Shown here: positions 1 to 7,387 of the stretch, one piece after another
Layout of the letters: each line of letters opens with the position of its first letter
Position numbering within the stretch: position 1 is the stretch's first letter
DNA from: a virus
Strand: one strand, 5' to 3'
Length of the DNA stretch: 55,805 nt
IMG/VR virus record: IMGVR_UViG_3300010392_003744
Location: 1-55,805 of that record
Notes under the pieces: generated by a model
The model's input: the letters and a program-made list of their open reading frames with translations, nothing else
Database searches by the model: none
What the model was told of the DNA's origin: nothing
Program-made: the position numbers and the translations under genes

Positions 1-51
1 ATTCACGTCAAGTGGATTCACGTCAAGTGGATTCACGTCAAGTGGATTCAC
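1..51. repeat. Tandem 15-bp repeat at the window edge
   Basis: Three perfect copies of attcacgtcaagtgg (1-15, 16-30, 31-45) plus a 6-base partial copy. In frame 1 this reads as repeated IHVKW followed by a short tail and a TGA stop at 64-66, so it could be the 3' end of an upstream gene with a 5-residue repeat. Because it lies exactly at the edge it could also be an assembly artefact or a genome-end repeat. No further copy was noticed in the window. Confidence 0.85.
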
Positions 52-76
52 AATACCAGTAACTGAGTAATCCATC

Positions 77-433
77 ATGTCGTTAATCCATGCGTATCAA
101 AATCGAGGAAAAACCTGGGAATTCCAGATCAATGGATCTGACGGTTCTGCCGTTACTCCTGGTGATTCTGATAAAGTTCGGATTATCATTGGTCGAGAAG
201 GACAGCTCGGAGTTGATTTATCGAATGCTGAATTGGTGGTCACATCTGAATCAAGCACAGATGCCGGATCGTCAATTACTACAGGTTCGACCAATACACT
301 TCGTCTGGACGCAACTGATCTGGCATCGATTGAACCTGGGATTTACACTCTGTTCGTAGATTACTACGACAGTTCTGATGGCGATGAGTGGAAGAACGTC
401 GACAGACAGGTGTTCAGTTTGGAGTCTACTTAA
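77..433 (+). CDS. Unknown protein, head operon
   Basis: Product not recognised. It has 118 residues, no signal peptide or membrane segment, and is rich in Ser, Asp and Thr with alternating short hydrophobic stretches, as expected of a small beta-rich virion or assembly protein. Its stop codon (431-433) directly abuts the ATG of the connector-like gene downstream, so the two are probably translated together. Location beside connector and portal genes suggests a head or neck accessory role, but nothing in the sequence proves this. Confidence 0.7.
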   Translation: MSLIHAYQNRGKTWEFQINGSDGSAVTPGDSDKVRIIIGREGQLGVDLSNAELVVTSESSTDAGSSITTGSTNTLRLDATDLASIEPGIYTLFVDYYDSSDGDEWKNVDRQVFSLEST

Positions 434-1255
434 ATGGGATCGATTGTCGACATCAGTGAAGTTCTCCTAGAAGCAGGATTAGCCGCATCTGCGACGGAGA
501 CAGAACGTGCAATCTTCGCTCAAGTCATTTCTCGAGTCGAAGGACTGGTGATTCAGCATCTTAGGTACGATCCTGTGCAGCGTACTCGAACTGAATTCTA
601 TCCTCTCCAAGAATTAAATCTGTCTGGGTCAGATGGTGTCTGGCAGGTGAATGCGAGTGCAGCTTATTTCGAAAGAGCTAACCAAGTCGCAGGCAATGAG
701 CTTCAAGTTCGTCATGTCCCGATTCGGCAAAGAGATTCATCAGGAGATGGTGCAATCGATCTTCGCCTGGATTATGGGGCTCGATCAGGCACCAACGTCG
801 GTTCGTTTTCAGAGTCCACCCAGAAGACAGAAGGTGTGGATTTCTGGCCTAATTATGATCAGCAGGATTCTTCGGGTTACGGTGTTTGCCGTGACGGAAT
901 TCTTCGGTCTCACGGAAGATGGCCTGTTGAGCCTGGTTCTGTCAAGATCACTTATCTGGCAGGGTATACTTCTGCTGAATTGCACGGGCAGGATTCAGCG
1001 GTAAACGCTCGACCCATTCTTGATGCGGTATTGACAGAATCAATCCGCCAAGTAGGCAAGGTTTATTCGAGAATGAAGAAGGCTCGCGGCGGGTTTGGTG
1101 TCGGTCCTCTATCAGGAGAAGACCTTGGGGATTACGCCTACACGACTAACGGTGATCTGATGTCGTCCATCTTCGGGACGGGTGAGAGTCTCTTATCCGA
1201 AACTCGTCAGAGTTTGTCAGAGTTTGTCAATTATGGATGGGCGATTGGAGGATAG
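434..1255 (+). CDS. Head-tail connector (gp6-like), probable
   Basis: 273 residues. The N-terminal third is helical with hydrophobic spacing typical of head-tail connectors (residues 5-45), followed by a beta region. A stretch near residue 172 (VKITYLAGYT) and the later LGDYAY segment resemble the VKVTYTAGY and LGDYSY patterns common in gp6-type adaptors that sit under the portal. GGAG lies 9 bases before the ATG. The gene lies upstream of the portal rather than after the capsid, which is unusual. A short 10-bp direct repeat (cagagtttgt) near its 3' end encodes part of SLSEFVN. The family call rests on recognition of pattern only. Confidence 0.6.
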   Translation: MGSIVDISEVLLEAGLAASATETERAIFAQVISRVEGLVIQHLRYDPVQRTRTEFYPLQELNLSGSDGVWQVNASAAYFERANQVAGNELQVRHVPIRQRDSSGDGAIDLRLDYGARSGTNVGSFSESTQKTEGVDFWPNYDQQDSSGYGVCRDGILRSHGRWPVEPGSVKITYLAGYTSAELHGQDSAVNARPILDAVLTESIRQVGKVYSRMKKARGGFGVGPLSGEDLGDYAYTTNGDLMSSIFGTGESLLSETRQSLSEFVNYGWAIGG

Positions 1256-1257
1256 CT

Positions 1258-1641
1258 GTGAGTCTCTTGGATTCTTTTCCGCACCTTTGCACTATCTCGA
1301 AGAGAACTCGATCTAAAGGGAACTCGACTACAGGTGGTTCGGTTGACGCAACTCCTGCGGTGCAGACAGGAGTCGAGTGCTGGGAGCAGCAGTTATCGTC
1401 GAAAGAGATCTTGGAGTTCCAGAAGAGAGAGCTAGTGGTTTCAAGAAAAGTGTACTTCTTGGCTGACCCGGGAATCGGAACGAAGAATCTAATCACCATC
1501 ACATCGAGAGATGGACTGGCCATCCCAGAGGCCAGTCAAATTCCGATGGATGTAGTAGGCAACGCACAGCCTGACGCTAGTGCAGGCCTCGGCGTTGTGT
1601 ATCGCGTGTATGTTGCCGAAACTACCGGAGACGGTATCTGA
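1258..1641 (+). CDS. Head closure / head-tail adaptor, probable
   Basis: Best start is GTG 1258, 6 bases after a clear GGAGG (1247-1251); an in-frame ATG at 1237 would overlap the previous gene and has no ribosome site. The 127-residue product begins LLDSFPHLCTISKRT, the pattern of head closure or Ad2-type adaptor proteins (LLDRFPHRATV and similar), followed by beta strands carrying VYFLADPG and a C-terminal VYRVYVAET. Such proteins bridge connector ring and tail. It follows the gp6-like gene directly, which supports a neck role. Confidence 0.6.
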   Translation: MSLLDSFPHLCTISKRTRSKGNSTTGGSVDATPAVQTGVECWEQQLSSKEILEFQKRELVVSRKVYFLADPGIGTKNLITITSRDGLAIPEASQIPMDVVGNAQPDASAGLGVVYRVYVAETTGDGI

Positions 1642-1976
1642 TGCGTGTTTCTTGCGAAAATTTAGATGACTACACCGTCAATCTGGATGCAGTAGATGAC
1701 GATCAGATTTTTGATGGTGTAGTTCGTGTCTCAAAGATTGTGCAACCTGAGAACGAAGTCAAGGATCAGGTTGCAATGTATTCTTCTTGTGTCATTGACG
1801 TAGACGACAGAAGCCAGTTCATTCTTGAGCTTGTGCTGCCTTGTGGTTACGATTACAAAGATGGAGGCAAGGACGCAAGCGGTGGTTCTAGAATGTACGC
1901 TGATGTTCGTGCAGAGCTAGAGGGCTATCTAGCAAAACGAAAAGTGAAAATTCTGCCTGGTGTGATCGATTTCTGA
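1641..1976 (+). CDS. Unknown small acidic protein
   Basis: 111 residues, Asp-rich in its first half; not recognised. The start overlaps the upstream stop (TGATG), with GGAG ten bases upstream, so it is co-translated with the head-closure gene. A Gly/Asp/Lys stretch near residues 72-80 (YDYKDGGKDASGG) looks like an exposed loop; a predicted helix follows (DVRAELEGYLAKRK). Position suggests a neck or head assembly accessory; no function is claimed. Confidence 0.7.
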   Translation: MRVSCENLDDYTVNLDAVDDDQIFDGVVRVSKIVQPENEVKDQVAMYSSCVIDVDDRSQFILELVLPCGYDYKDGGKDASGGSRMYADVRAELEGYLAKRKVKILPGVIDF

Positions 1977-1990
1977 GGAGAACTTCAAAA

Positions 1991-2302
1991 ATGACGAAAG
2001 TTGTCAACCATGAGACGAAAGAAGCGTGCACTGAGGCCTTGAAAGAGCAAGTTCAGGCAGTGACCAGCTCAGGTCGTCCGTGGATGGGTGTTCTGTTTCA
2101 TGTTGACAGCAAAGGGTACATGCGTCTTGATCGAACGTCATGTGAGTTTCCGACTCACAGATTTGGAGAATGTGCTGATTTGCTGGTTGAATGTCTGCGA
2201 GAAGGTGCGGCTCAGGCGGCAGGCTTGAGTGCGCTGCCGAAGGGCGATCTGAACGAATTATTTCTACAGTCCGAGGAGGGTTGCAGTGGAGTGGATCCGT
2301 GA
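1991..2302 (+). CDS. Unknown 103-residue protein
   Basis: Not recognised. Mixed alpha/beta composition with two central Cys (TSCEFPTHRFGEC) that might be structural. GGAG at 1977-1980 precedes the ATG by about 10 bases. Its 3' end overlaps the GTG start of the coiled-coil gene by 17 bases and carries that gene's ribosome site, so the two are coupled. Confidence 0.65.
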   Translation: MTKVVNHETKEACTEALKEQVQAVTSSGRPWMGVLFHVDSKGYMRLDRTSCEFPTHRFGECADLLVECLREGAAQAAGLSALPKGDLNELFLQSEEGCSGVDP

Positions 2303-2666
2303 GTTGTGGGTAGGTTGGTGTGTTGGGCGGTATTTGAAAAAACTCCACCGTAGAGCACAAAATCTTGAGAGACAGTCAAAAGAAACTGAAAACCGCGTTC
2401 AGTGGAGATTGAGTAGGCTAGAAGAATCGGCCGCCGCTTTTGAATCTCGATTGAGCAAAGCACAGCAAGAAGTAGCCCACCTCGAGGCTATCAATAAGAA
2501 ATATGAAACTGAGCTGGAGATCATTCGCGATGAATTGACGATCGCACAAGACGTCACCATACCTGGACTGATGTCCCAGTGCGACCGATTGATCCAGAAA
2601 TGGAAAGCAGAATCCAGGATCGAAGTGATGCGGGCGACGGCGGCTCAAAAACAGACTGAAGAGTGA
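2286..2666 (+). CDS. Coiled-coil protein before portal
   Basis: GTG start with an excellent site (GAGGAGG, 2273-2279, spacer 6). 126 residues: an N-terminal amphipathic Trp-rich segment (MEWIRELWVGW), then a long heptad-like region from about residue 18 to 80 rich in Glu, Arg, Lys and Gln. Could be a scaffold-like or membrane-peripheral accessory protein. The N-terminus resembles that of the small protein at 32408 (MKWIKTLWV). Overlaps the portal start. Confidence 0.65.
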   Translation: MEWIRELWVGWCVGRYLKKLHRRAQNLERQSKETENRVQWRLSRLEESAAAFESRLSKAQQEVAHLEAINKKYETELEIIRDELTIAQDVTIPGLMSQCDRLIQKWKAESRIEVMRATAAQKQTEE

Positions 2667-4291
2667 GTTCGATGAGATATTCTCCAATCAAGAAATCATT
2701 GGATGCCCGAGACGTGAATGCGTCGCTGGCTCGATCGGCAGCCTTAGATAGAATTGCATCTACTGGTGCCAGTGGTCTGCTGCAATCACTTTCGCCTGGT
2801 CCAGTTTCTGGATTTCTCAGCGAGTTCAGTTCTTCGGGGCAGGATGCTGAGAGATATCGGAATTATCGGCATTGGGTCTATTCTGCTGTCAATGCACTGG
2901 CTCTTCAGGGCTCAGGGCAAGCAGCTAATGTCGTGCGTCTTCTAGGCACTGGAGACCAGAAGCAGAAACCAAAGGTAGGTGAGAAACAGTACGCGACAGC
3001 AGAGTATCGGAAAAGAATGCCTTCGCATCTACAAGCGAAGGCTTCGAATCAGCAGATCGAGGTTCTCAACAATCATCCGATTTTGACTGCACTAGAAAAA
3101 CCAAATCCAGTGCAGTACCGATTCCAATTCATCTACTCGTTCATTGCCAATCTTGCCTTGACTGGATGGAGTTATCTTGTCGGCGGAGAAACCGAGGACG
3201 GCAGCCTTGAATTGTATTCAGTACCGACTACCTGGATCAAACCAGTCCACCGAAATGAACTGTTTTCTGAATTCAGATTGGTGAATCCGAATAATCCAAC
3301 AGCGGGAGGAGTCTTGCTTAGCAAAGAGAACGTGGCATTTGCTCAGCTGCCGGATCCAAGTGATTTATCAAAAGGATTGGCTCCAGCGGATGCTCAAGAA
3401 AATGCCATCTCAATCGATACCAAAATCCAAACCAGTCAAAGAAGTTTCTTTGACAACGGAATCTTCCCTTCTGTCATTGTGACAGTAGGAAGAGACCCGC
3501 ATCCAGATGTTCCAGGAGGTATTCGCCCAAGACTGACAGCACCTCAAAGAAGGCAGGTTATCGGTGCGATTCGAAAGGTCGCCGGTGGGATTTCGAATTA
3601 CGGTAATCCAGCGATTGTTGACGGCTTGATTGAGAAGATCGAACGGCTATCAGCTACTCAGACAGAAATGGGCTGGGAAAAAAGTGAAGGTCATGTCCGT
3701 ACCCGAATCTTGTCAGCGTATGGGGTTCATCCATTCATCCTCGGCGAAACAATGGCCGGATCATACGCTCAAGCCTATGTGGTGAAGGATCAATTTTGCA
3801 GTAGAGTGAACACCTTTCTTGATCTGCTGGGTGTTGTGTCTACTGATTTTCTCGTTCCGATGGCTTCTCGGAATGATTCGCTTCGGATATGGTATGACCC
3901 GTGTGAGGCAAAAGATCCGGCACTTGACCAGAAGCTTTGGACAGATGCTCGAAGAAATCAAGATGTCACTCAGAACGAGTTCCGGGCTTTTATGGGCCTG
4001 CCGCCTGACGTTGATCGAAATGAATCAGTGATCAGTCATCAAGCACTCCAAGGAGTTCTGAATATTGCCGCTCAGTCGTACCAAGGCAAAGTCAGCCCAG
4101 AACAGGCATCCGCTATTCTAGAGGCAGCAGGAATTCCAACAGATTTAGCTGAAAGAATCAGTGGATCGGGCCTATCGGTTTCTCAAGGAATTGGAGCACT
4201 GGAAGAGGCAATGCGTGCTCTTGGTGGTATGTTGACGGATAAATCAGTCGATGCGGCTGAGATAGCTCAGAGGGTTGCATGCCGAGTCTGA
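2663..4291 (+). CDS. Portal protein (HK97-type)
   Basis: 542 residues, in the usual size range of HK97-family portals, the dodecameric ring through which DNA enters the head. Recognisable features are the early RHWVYSAVNALA helix, the YLVGG strand region, the internal PDPSDLSKGLAPADAQ segment, and the long C-terminal stem/crown with FRAFMGLPPD, all typical of the family. GTG 2663 overlaps the previous stop; ATG 2672 is an equally possible start. Followed by a 13-base overlap with the Mu F-like gene, the common portal plus minor-head pairing. Confidence 0.85.
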   Translation: MSSMRYSPIKKSLDARDVNASLARSAALDRIASTGASGLLQSLSPGPVSGFLSEFSSSGQDAERYRNYRHWVYSAVNALALQGSGQAANVVRLLGTGDQKQKPKVGEKQYATAEYRKRMPSHLQAKASNQQIEVLNNHPILTALEKPNPVQYRFQFIYSFIANLALTGWSYLVGGETEDGSLELYSVPTTWIKPVHRNELFSEFRLVNPNNPTAGGVLLSKENVAFAQLPDPSDLSKGLAPADAQENAISIDTKIQTSQRSFFDNGIFPSVIVTVGRDPHPDVPGGIRPRLTAPQRRQVIGAIRKVAGGISNYGNPAIVDGLIEKIERLSATQTEMGWEKSEGHVRTRILSAYGVHPFILGETMAGSYAQAYVVKDQFCSRVNTFLDLLGVVSTDFLVPMASRNDSLRIWYDPCEAKDPALDQKLWTDARRNQDVTQNEFRAFMGLPPDVDRNESVISHQALQGVLNIAAQSYQGKVSPEQASAILEAAGIPTDLAERISGSGLSVSQGIGALEEAMRALGGMLTDKSVDAAEIAQRVACRV

Positions 4292-5364
4292 GTCACAATG
4301 ACCCGAAGTTTGCGATATCAGTCGGACTGCATTTCGCAGCGTCCGAAATTGCGAAATTGGCGAACACTCTGTGGAGGAAATCTACAGCAGATTTCTATTC
4401 GAATCAACGAAATGATTCAGAGGAAGCTTTGGCTGATTCTGTGCGGAAAGTGATAGATGAGCAAATCACTTCGGCAGAAACTGCACTAAAGGCATTGGCA
4501 GCCGCCGGCAGCTCGATACCGACAGCCGAATCTATTTTCAATCCATCGGATTGGACTTCTGCTCTGATCGATGCTTCACTTCCTCCTATGCTTCTGGGCA
4601 TGGTGCAATCTGCTGGGGCTGAGTACGTTCGTCTTGGTAATCGTGCTCGAGATTTTGAAAAAGCATCGACAGCAACAGAATGGCTGAATGACCAGACGGA
4701 CGGTGGGTTCGAAGATCTTGAATTTTTAGTTGTCGGTCCTGATGGAACACCGTCCACAGTAACAATTCAGATCACCACAGAGTATCCGGAAGCGATTAAG
4801 CAGGAGATCGAAAATCAGCTCAAGGAAACATTCGCTCAAGATTATTGGGTGGATATCGGTAATGAGACACTGAGCGACATTCACCAGTTTCTCCAAGAAG
4901 GATTGGTGAACGGAGCTTCGATCGTACAGATGGCCGAGAGCATTCGATCAGAGTTAGGAGGAACTTCTCGTCAAGCTGATATCAGAGCAAAGCGAATTGC
5001 TCGGACGGAAATGACCAATGCTCTTAATGGGGCTCGATCGGCAGCGATCGACGAGTTTTTTGCTGAGGTTCCTGATCTACCGATGAAGAAAGTCTGGTTG
5101 TCGATTCTTGCAGATACAACCAGACCTGAACATGCTGACTTGGATGGGGTCCCAGCTGATGAAGAAAATTTGTGGACGCTGGCGGGGTACCGTGTTCGAT
5201 GGCCTGGTGATATCATTTTGCCCGCAAAGCATCGATGCCATTGTCTGTGTACAGTTCATGTAGAATTCGGAATGACTGACGCAGAAGCTCGTCAACTTCG
5301 TACTGAGTACGATGAACGTGTTTTGGTAACTCAAAGAGAAATGGAGTCAAGGGAAGATGGCTAA
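4279..5364 (+). CDS. Minor head protein, Mu gpF / SPP1 gp7-like
   Basis: 361 residues. The C-terminal third has the family signature: RAKRIARTEM, a Trp in KKVWLSILADTTRPEHADLDG, and the Cys-containing HRCHCLC end after PGDIILPAKH, which corresponds to the usual NCRC motif. Proteins of this family bind the portal, enter the head in a few copies and take part in DNA ejection or head morphogenesis. AGAGGG lies just upstream of ATG 4279, inside the portal 3' end. The long N-terminal helical part is divergent. Confidence 0.8.
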   Translation: MPSLSHNDPKFAISVGLHFAASEIAKLANTLWRKSTADFYSNQRNDSEEALADSVRKVIDEQITSAETALKALAAAGSSIPTAESIFNPSDWTSALIDASLPPMLLGMVQSAGAEYVRLGNRARDFEKASTATEWLNDQTDGGFEDLEFLVVGPDGTPSTVTIQITTEYPEAIKQEIENQLKETFAQDYWVDIGNETLSDIHQFLQEGLVNGASIVQMAESIRSELGGTSRQADIRAKRIARTEMTNALNGARSAAIDEFFAEVPDLPMKKVWLSILADTTRPEHADLDGVPADEENLWTLAGYRVRWPGDIILPAKHRCHCLCTVHVEFGMTDAEARQLRTEYDERVLVTQREMESREDG

Positions 5365-5782
5365 GTGTCCGAGGATTGGAGATCTCAAAGGAATACAACC
5401 TGTTTCGGCAGGCAGTAGAATTCTGGTGCGTATTCATCCTGGGACATCGAAGACCCAAAGAAAAAGGCTAGCGGCCAGTATCAACCGAATGATGGATACC
5501 GAGGTGTGTGTGTTGTTCGCAGACCCAGTATCAGTCACGATGTTGATAGCTCGGTGGACAGGGACTACACATGCTCAACCGGAGCGGTTGATAGGACCTG
5601 AGGACTCGTCTGTGCTGAAGCCCGAAGGCGGTACGATTCAAGTAAACTGCTCAGAGGTGGAGCTGGATAACAGTGATCGAATATTCGTTATCAACCATTC
5701 ACTCACTGCTGCTGACTTCAAGAAATTTTTGATAGATCTGAGGCAGTGGTGCGGATCAACTGTAGAGGTGGTAGCCCCTTGA
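5357..5782 (+). CDS. Unknown protein, head operon
   Basis: 141 residues, not recognised. It overlaps the minor head gene by 8 bases, with AGGGA just before the ATG. The sequence alternates short strands and loops and ends with a helix (ADFKKFLIDLRQW) and a strand, like a small ferredoxin-type alpha/beta fold, but this is only an impression. It is coupled to the next gene through a TTGA overlap. Confidence 0.65.
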   Translation: MAKCPRIGDLKGIQPVSAGSRILVRIHPGTSKTQRKRLAASINRMMDTEVCVLFADPVSVTMLIARWTGTTHAQPERLIGPEDSSVLKPEGGTIQVNCSEVELDNSDRIFVINHSLTAADFKKFLIDLRQWCGSTVEVVAP

Positions 5783-6039
5783 CTGAATCAAAGCAGCAAG
5801 AAAGCAGCCAATCTCCAGGAAGCCGGCTGGTACGAGTACTTCAGCAAAGACCGGACGATTCGCTTGAGGTGTTTCTCAATAAAATGAATCAGTTCGATCG
5901 TCAATTTTGCGATATGATGGCCAACGGCTCAGAGTTCACCATTCGACTTGAAATACGAGGACAAGGAGGACGAGTTCTGCAAACTCGAGTCTATCTCGAT
6001 GATGTAGGGCGTCCTCAAGCTCGAAAGGATTCCGATTGA
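5779..6039 (+). CDS. Unknown small protein, end of first head unit
   Basis: Start chosen at TTG 5779, 7 bases after GAGGTGG (5765-5771); an in-frame GTG at 5746 lacks a usable site. The 86-residue product is not recognised: a polar Ser/Gln-rich N-terminus followed by a helix (LEVFLNKMNQFDRQF) and strands. It is the last gene before the terminator at 6129, which closes this transcription unit. Confidence 0.6.
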   Translation: MTESKQQESSQSPGSRLVRVLQQRPDDSLEVFLNKMNQFDRQFCDMMANGSEFTIRLEIRGQGGRVLQTRVYLDDVGRPQARKDSD

Positions 6040-6128
6040 ATTTCAAGAATTGTAAAACTCTGCTCTTGTCGAACTGATAGACAGCCTTTAGCGTTTCGGT
6101 TCAAGCAGTCTGCCGCAGCCATAAACCG

Positions 6129-6172
6129 CCTAGGAGACTTTTCATTCGATAAGTCCTCTAGGCTTTTGTTTT
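6129..6172 (+). terminator. Intrinsic terminator
   Basis: CCTAGGAGACTT (6129-6140) and AAGTCCTCTAGG (6151-6162) form a 12-base stem with two central mismatches and a 10-base loop, followed by CTTTTGTTTT. It separates the portal/minor head unit from the poly-Ser gene. Confidence 0.8.
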
Positions 6173-6190
6173 GGTTGGAGAAAACTTCCA

Positions 6191-6637
6191 ATGAAGAACG
6201 TGACTTTTTATCTCGGTCCTGCTCCGTCGAATTTGAGTACCCGGACGCTGACCATCACACGAATCCCGGATGCTGGTAATGACAGCTACTCTGCAGTTCA
6301 CAACGCTGATGCCGGAGTAGTTGATAATGTCACTGTTGCTTTGGCGAGCAACATCATGTGGCAGGCAAAGCTCGTCGATGTGCTTGATTCAGGAGAAACA
6401 TCGAATCCAGCAATCCTCAACTTCCACACAGGGTCACTTCAGTTCCCTGGGCCTGCGTCAGGTGATCGACTGAGTATTCTGTCGATGGAAGATCTGTCCA
6501 GCTCGAGTAGTAGTTCATCGGATTCATCATCTTCAAGTGAATCCAGTTCATCTCAGAGCAGCTCAAGTCAATCCAGTTCATCGTCTTCGAGTGAGTCGAG
6601 TTCATCGCAGAGCAGCTCATCGAGTCAATCGTCGTAA
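6191..6637 (+). CDS. Virion protein with Ser/Gln-rich tail
   Basis: 148 residues in two parts. Residues 1-102 form a compact beta-rich domain (MKNVTFYLGPAPSN onward), possibly a head decoration or fibre domain. Residues 103-148 are almost only Ser with scattered Gln, Glu and Asp. Such tails are frequent in planctomycete proteins. Codons for Ser alternate (tca, tcg, agc, agt), so the tract is kept at protein level rather than by simple DNA slippage. A second gene with the same kind of tail lies at 12340. Function unknown. Confidence 0.7.
   Translation: MKNVTFYLGPAPSNLSTRTLTITRIPDAGNDSYSAVHNADAGVVDNVTVALASNIMWQAKLVDVLDSGETSNPAILNFHTGSLQFPGPASGDRLSILSMEDLSSSSSSSSDSSSSSESSSSQSSSSQSSSSSSSESSSSQSSSSSQSS
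6497..6634 (+). repeat. Low-complexity Ser/Gln-coding tract
   Basis: 46-codon tract of serine codons broken by Gln, Glu and one Asp, encoding the C-terminal tail of the protein at 6191. Short tca/agc/agt units recur irregularly, so the DNA is cryptically repetitive but not a perfect tandem repeat. Confidence 0.85.
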
Positions 6638-6713
6638 AGTAAATTCGATGATCACCCGGTCGTGTGCTGCTTGAAAGACTTTTATCAAGAATCAAACTTC
6701 GCTAGAGGCAGAA

Positions 6714-7076
6714 ATGGCTGCTCGACAAAAACCTCAAACCAGTCCGGTGCTCGACAATACTGATGTTGATGCTGATGGATCAGATCGGGACAGAATTGTC
6801 AAGAGCCTGAGCACTGATGATGTGTTGTCGATTGTGCGGTTTATTCAGGTCAGTCCGCTCGAAGCTGTTCTACAGTTACGGCAGAAAACACACAGCACAC
6901 TCAAAAGACTTGGAGTGTCTCGAGATCCGTCAGCGGCAATACCCTTTCGCCGAGCAGATGGATCTATCACTCCAGGAAGTATCTACACATGGCTTGATAG
7001 TGTTGATTCTGGAGACAAAGTGAGCTGTGAGCAGGTGGTGGCTATCGATGCCACGTGTTTGGTTCGGGGGATCTAA
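6714..7076 (+). CDS. Unknown protein
   Basis: 120 residues, not recognised. GAGG shortly before the ATG. The N-terminal 30 residues are polar and probably disordered; the middle is helical (DDVLSIVRFIQVSPLEAVLQL). Its stop overlaps the next ATG (TAATG at 7074-7078). It lies between the terminator at 6129 and the protease and capsid genes. Confidence 0.6.
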   Translation: MAARQKPQTSPVLDNTDVDADGSDRDRIVKSLSTDDVLSIVRFIQVSPLEAVLQLRQKTHSTLKRLGVSRDPSAAIPFRRADGSITPGSIYTWLDSVDSGDKVSCEQVVAIDATCLVRGI

Positions 7077-7366
7077 TGCATCTGTCCTATGAGCAAATCA
7101 CTGCCACAGGTGCAGTAAAGACAGCGGATAATCTTACGATTCCGCCTAAGGCAACTCATGCAGAAATTCAGGCTGATCCAGGCAGCAGCAGTATCAAATA
7201 CACTATGGACGATTCAACTGATCCGACAACATCATCGGGCATGTCTCTAGTGGCTGGTCTTGCTCCGATGCTAGTCCTGATTGAAGATCTTCGTCGGATT
7301 CGATTCATCAACGACGGGTCTGCTGCAAATCTCGACATCCATTATTTAGGCGGCAGGGACATCTAG
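7076..7366 (+). CDS. Unknown small beta-rich protein
   Basis: 96 residues, start ATG 7076 chosen because it overlaps the previous stop and has CGGGGGA upstream; a TTG at 7055 is less likely. The sequence (TIPPKATHAEIQADPGSSSIKYT, broken by Gly, to IRFINDGSAANLDIHYLGGRDI) resembles small jelly-roll or cement domains of virions: a pattern also seen in phage proteins that say no more than virion structural. Role inferred from position before the protease and capsid. Confidence 0.6.
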   Translation: MHLSYEQITATGAVKTADNLTIPPKATHAEIQADPGSSSIKYTMDDSTDPTTSSGMSLVAGLAPMLVLIEDLRRIRFINDGSAANLDIHYLGGRDI

Positions 7367-7387
7367 TTCTGCTAGAAGAAGTGACAT

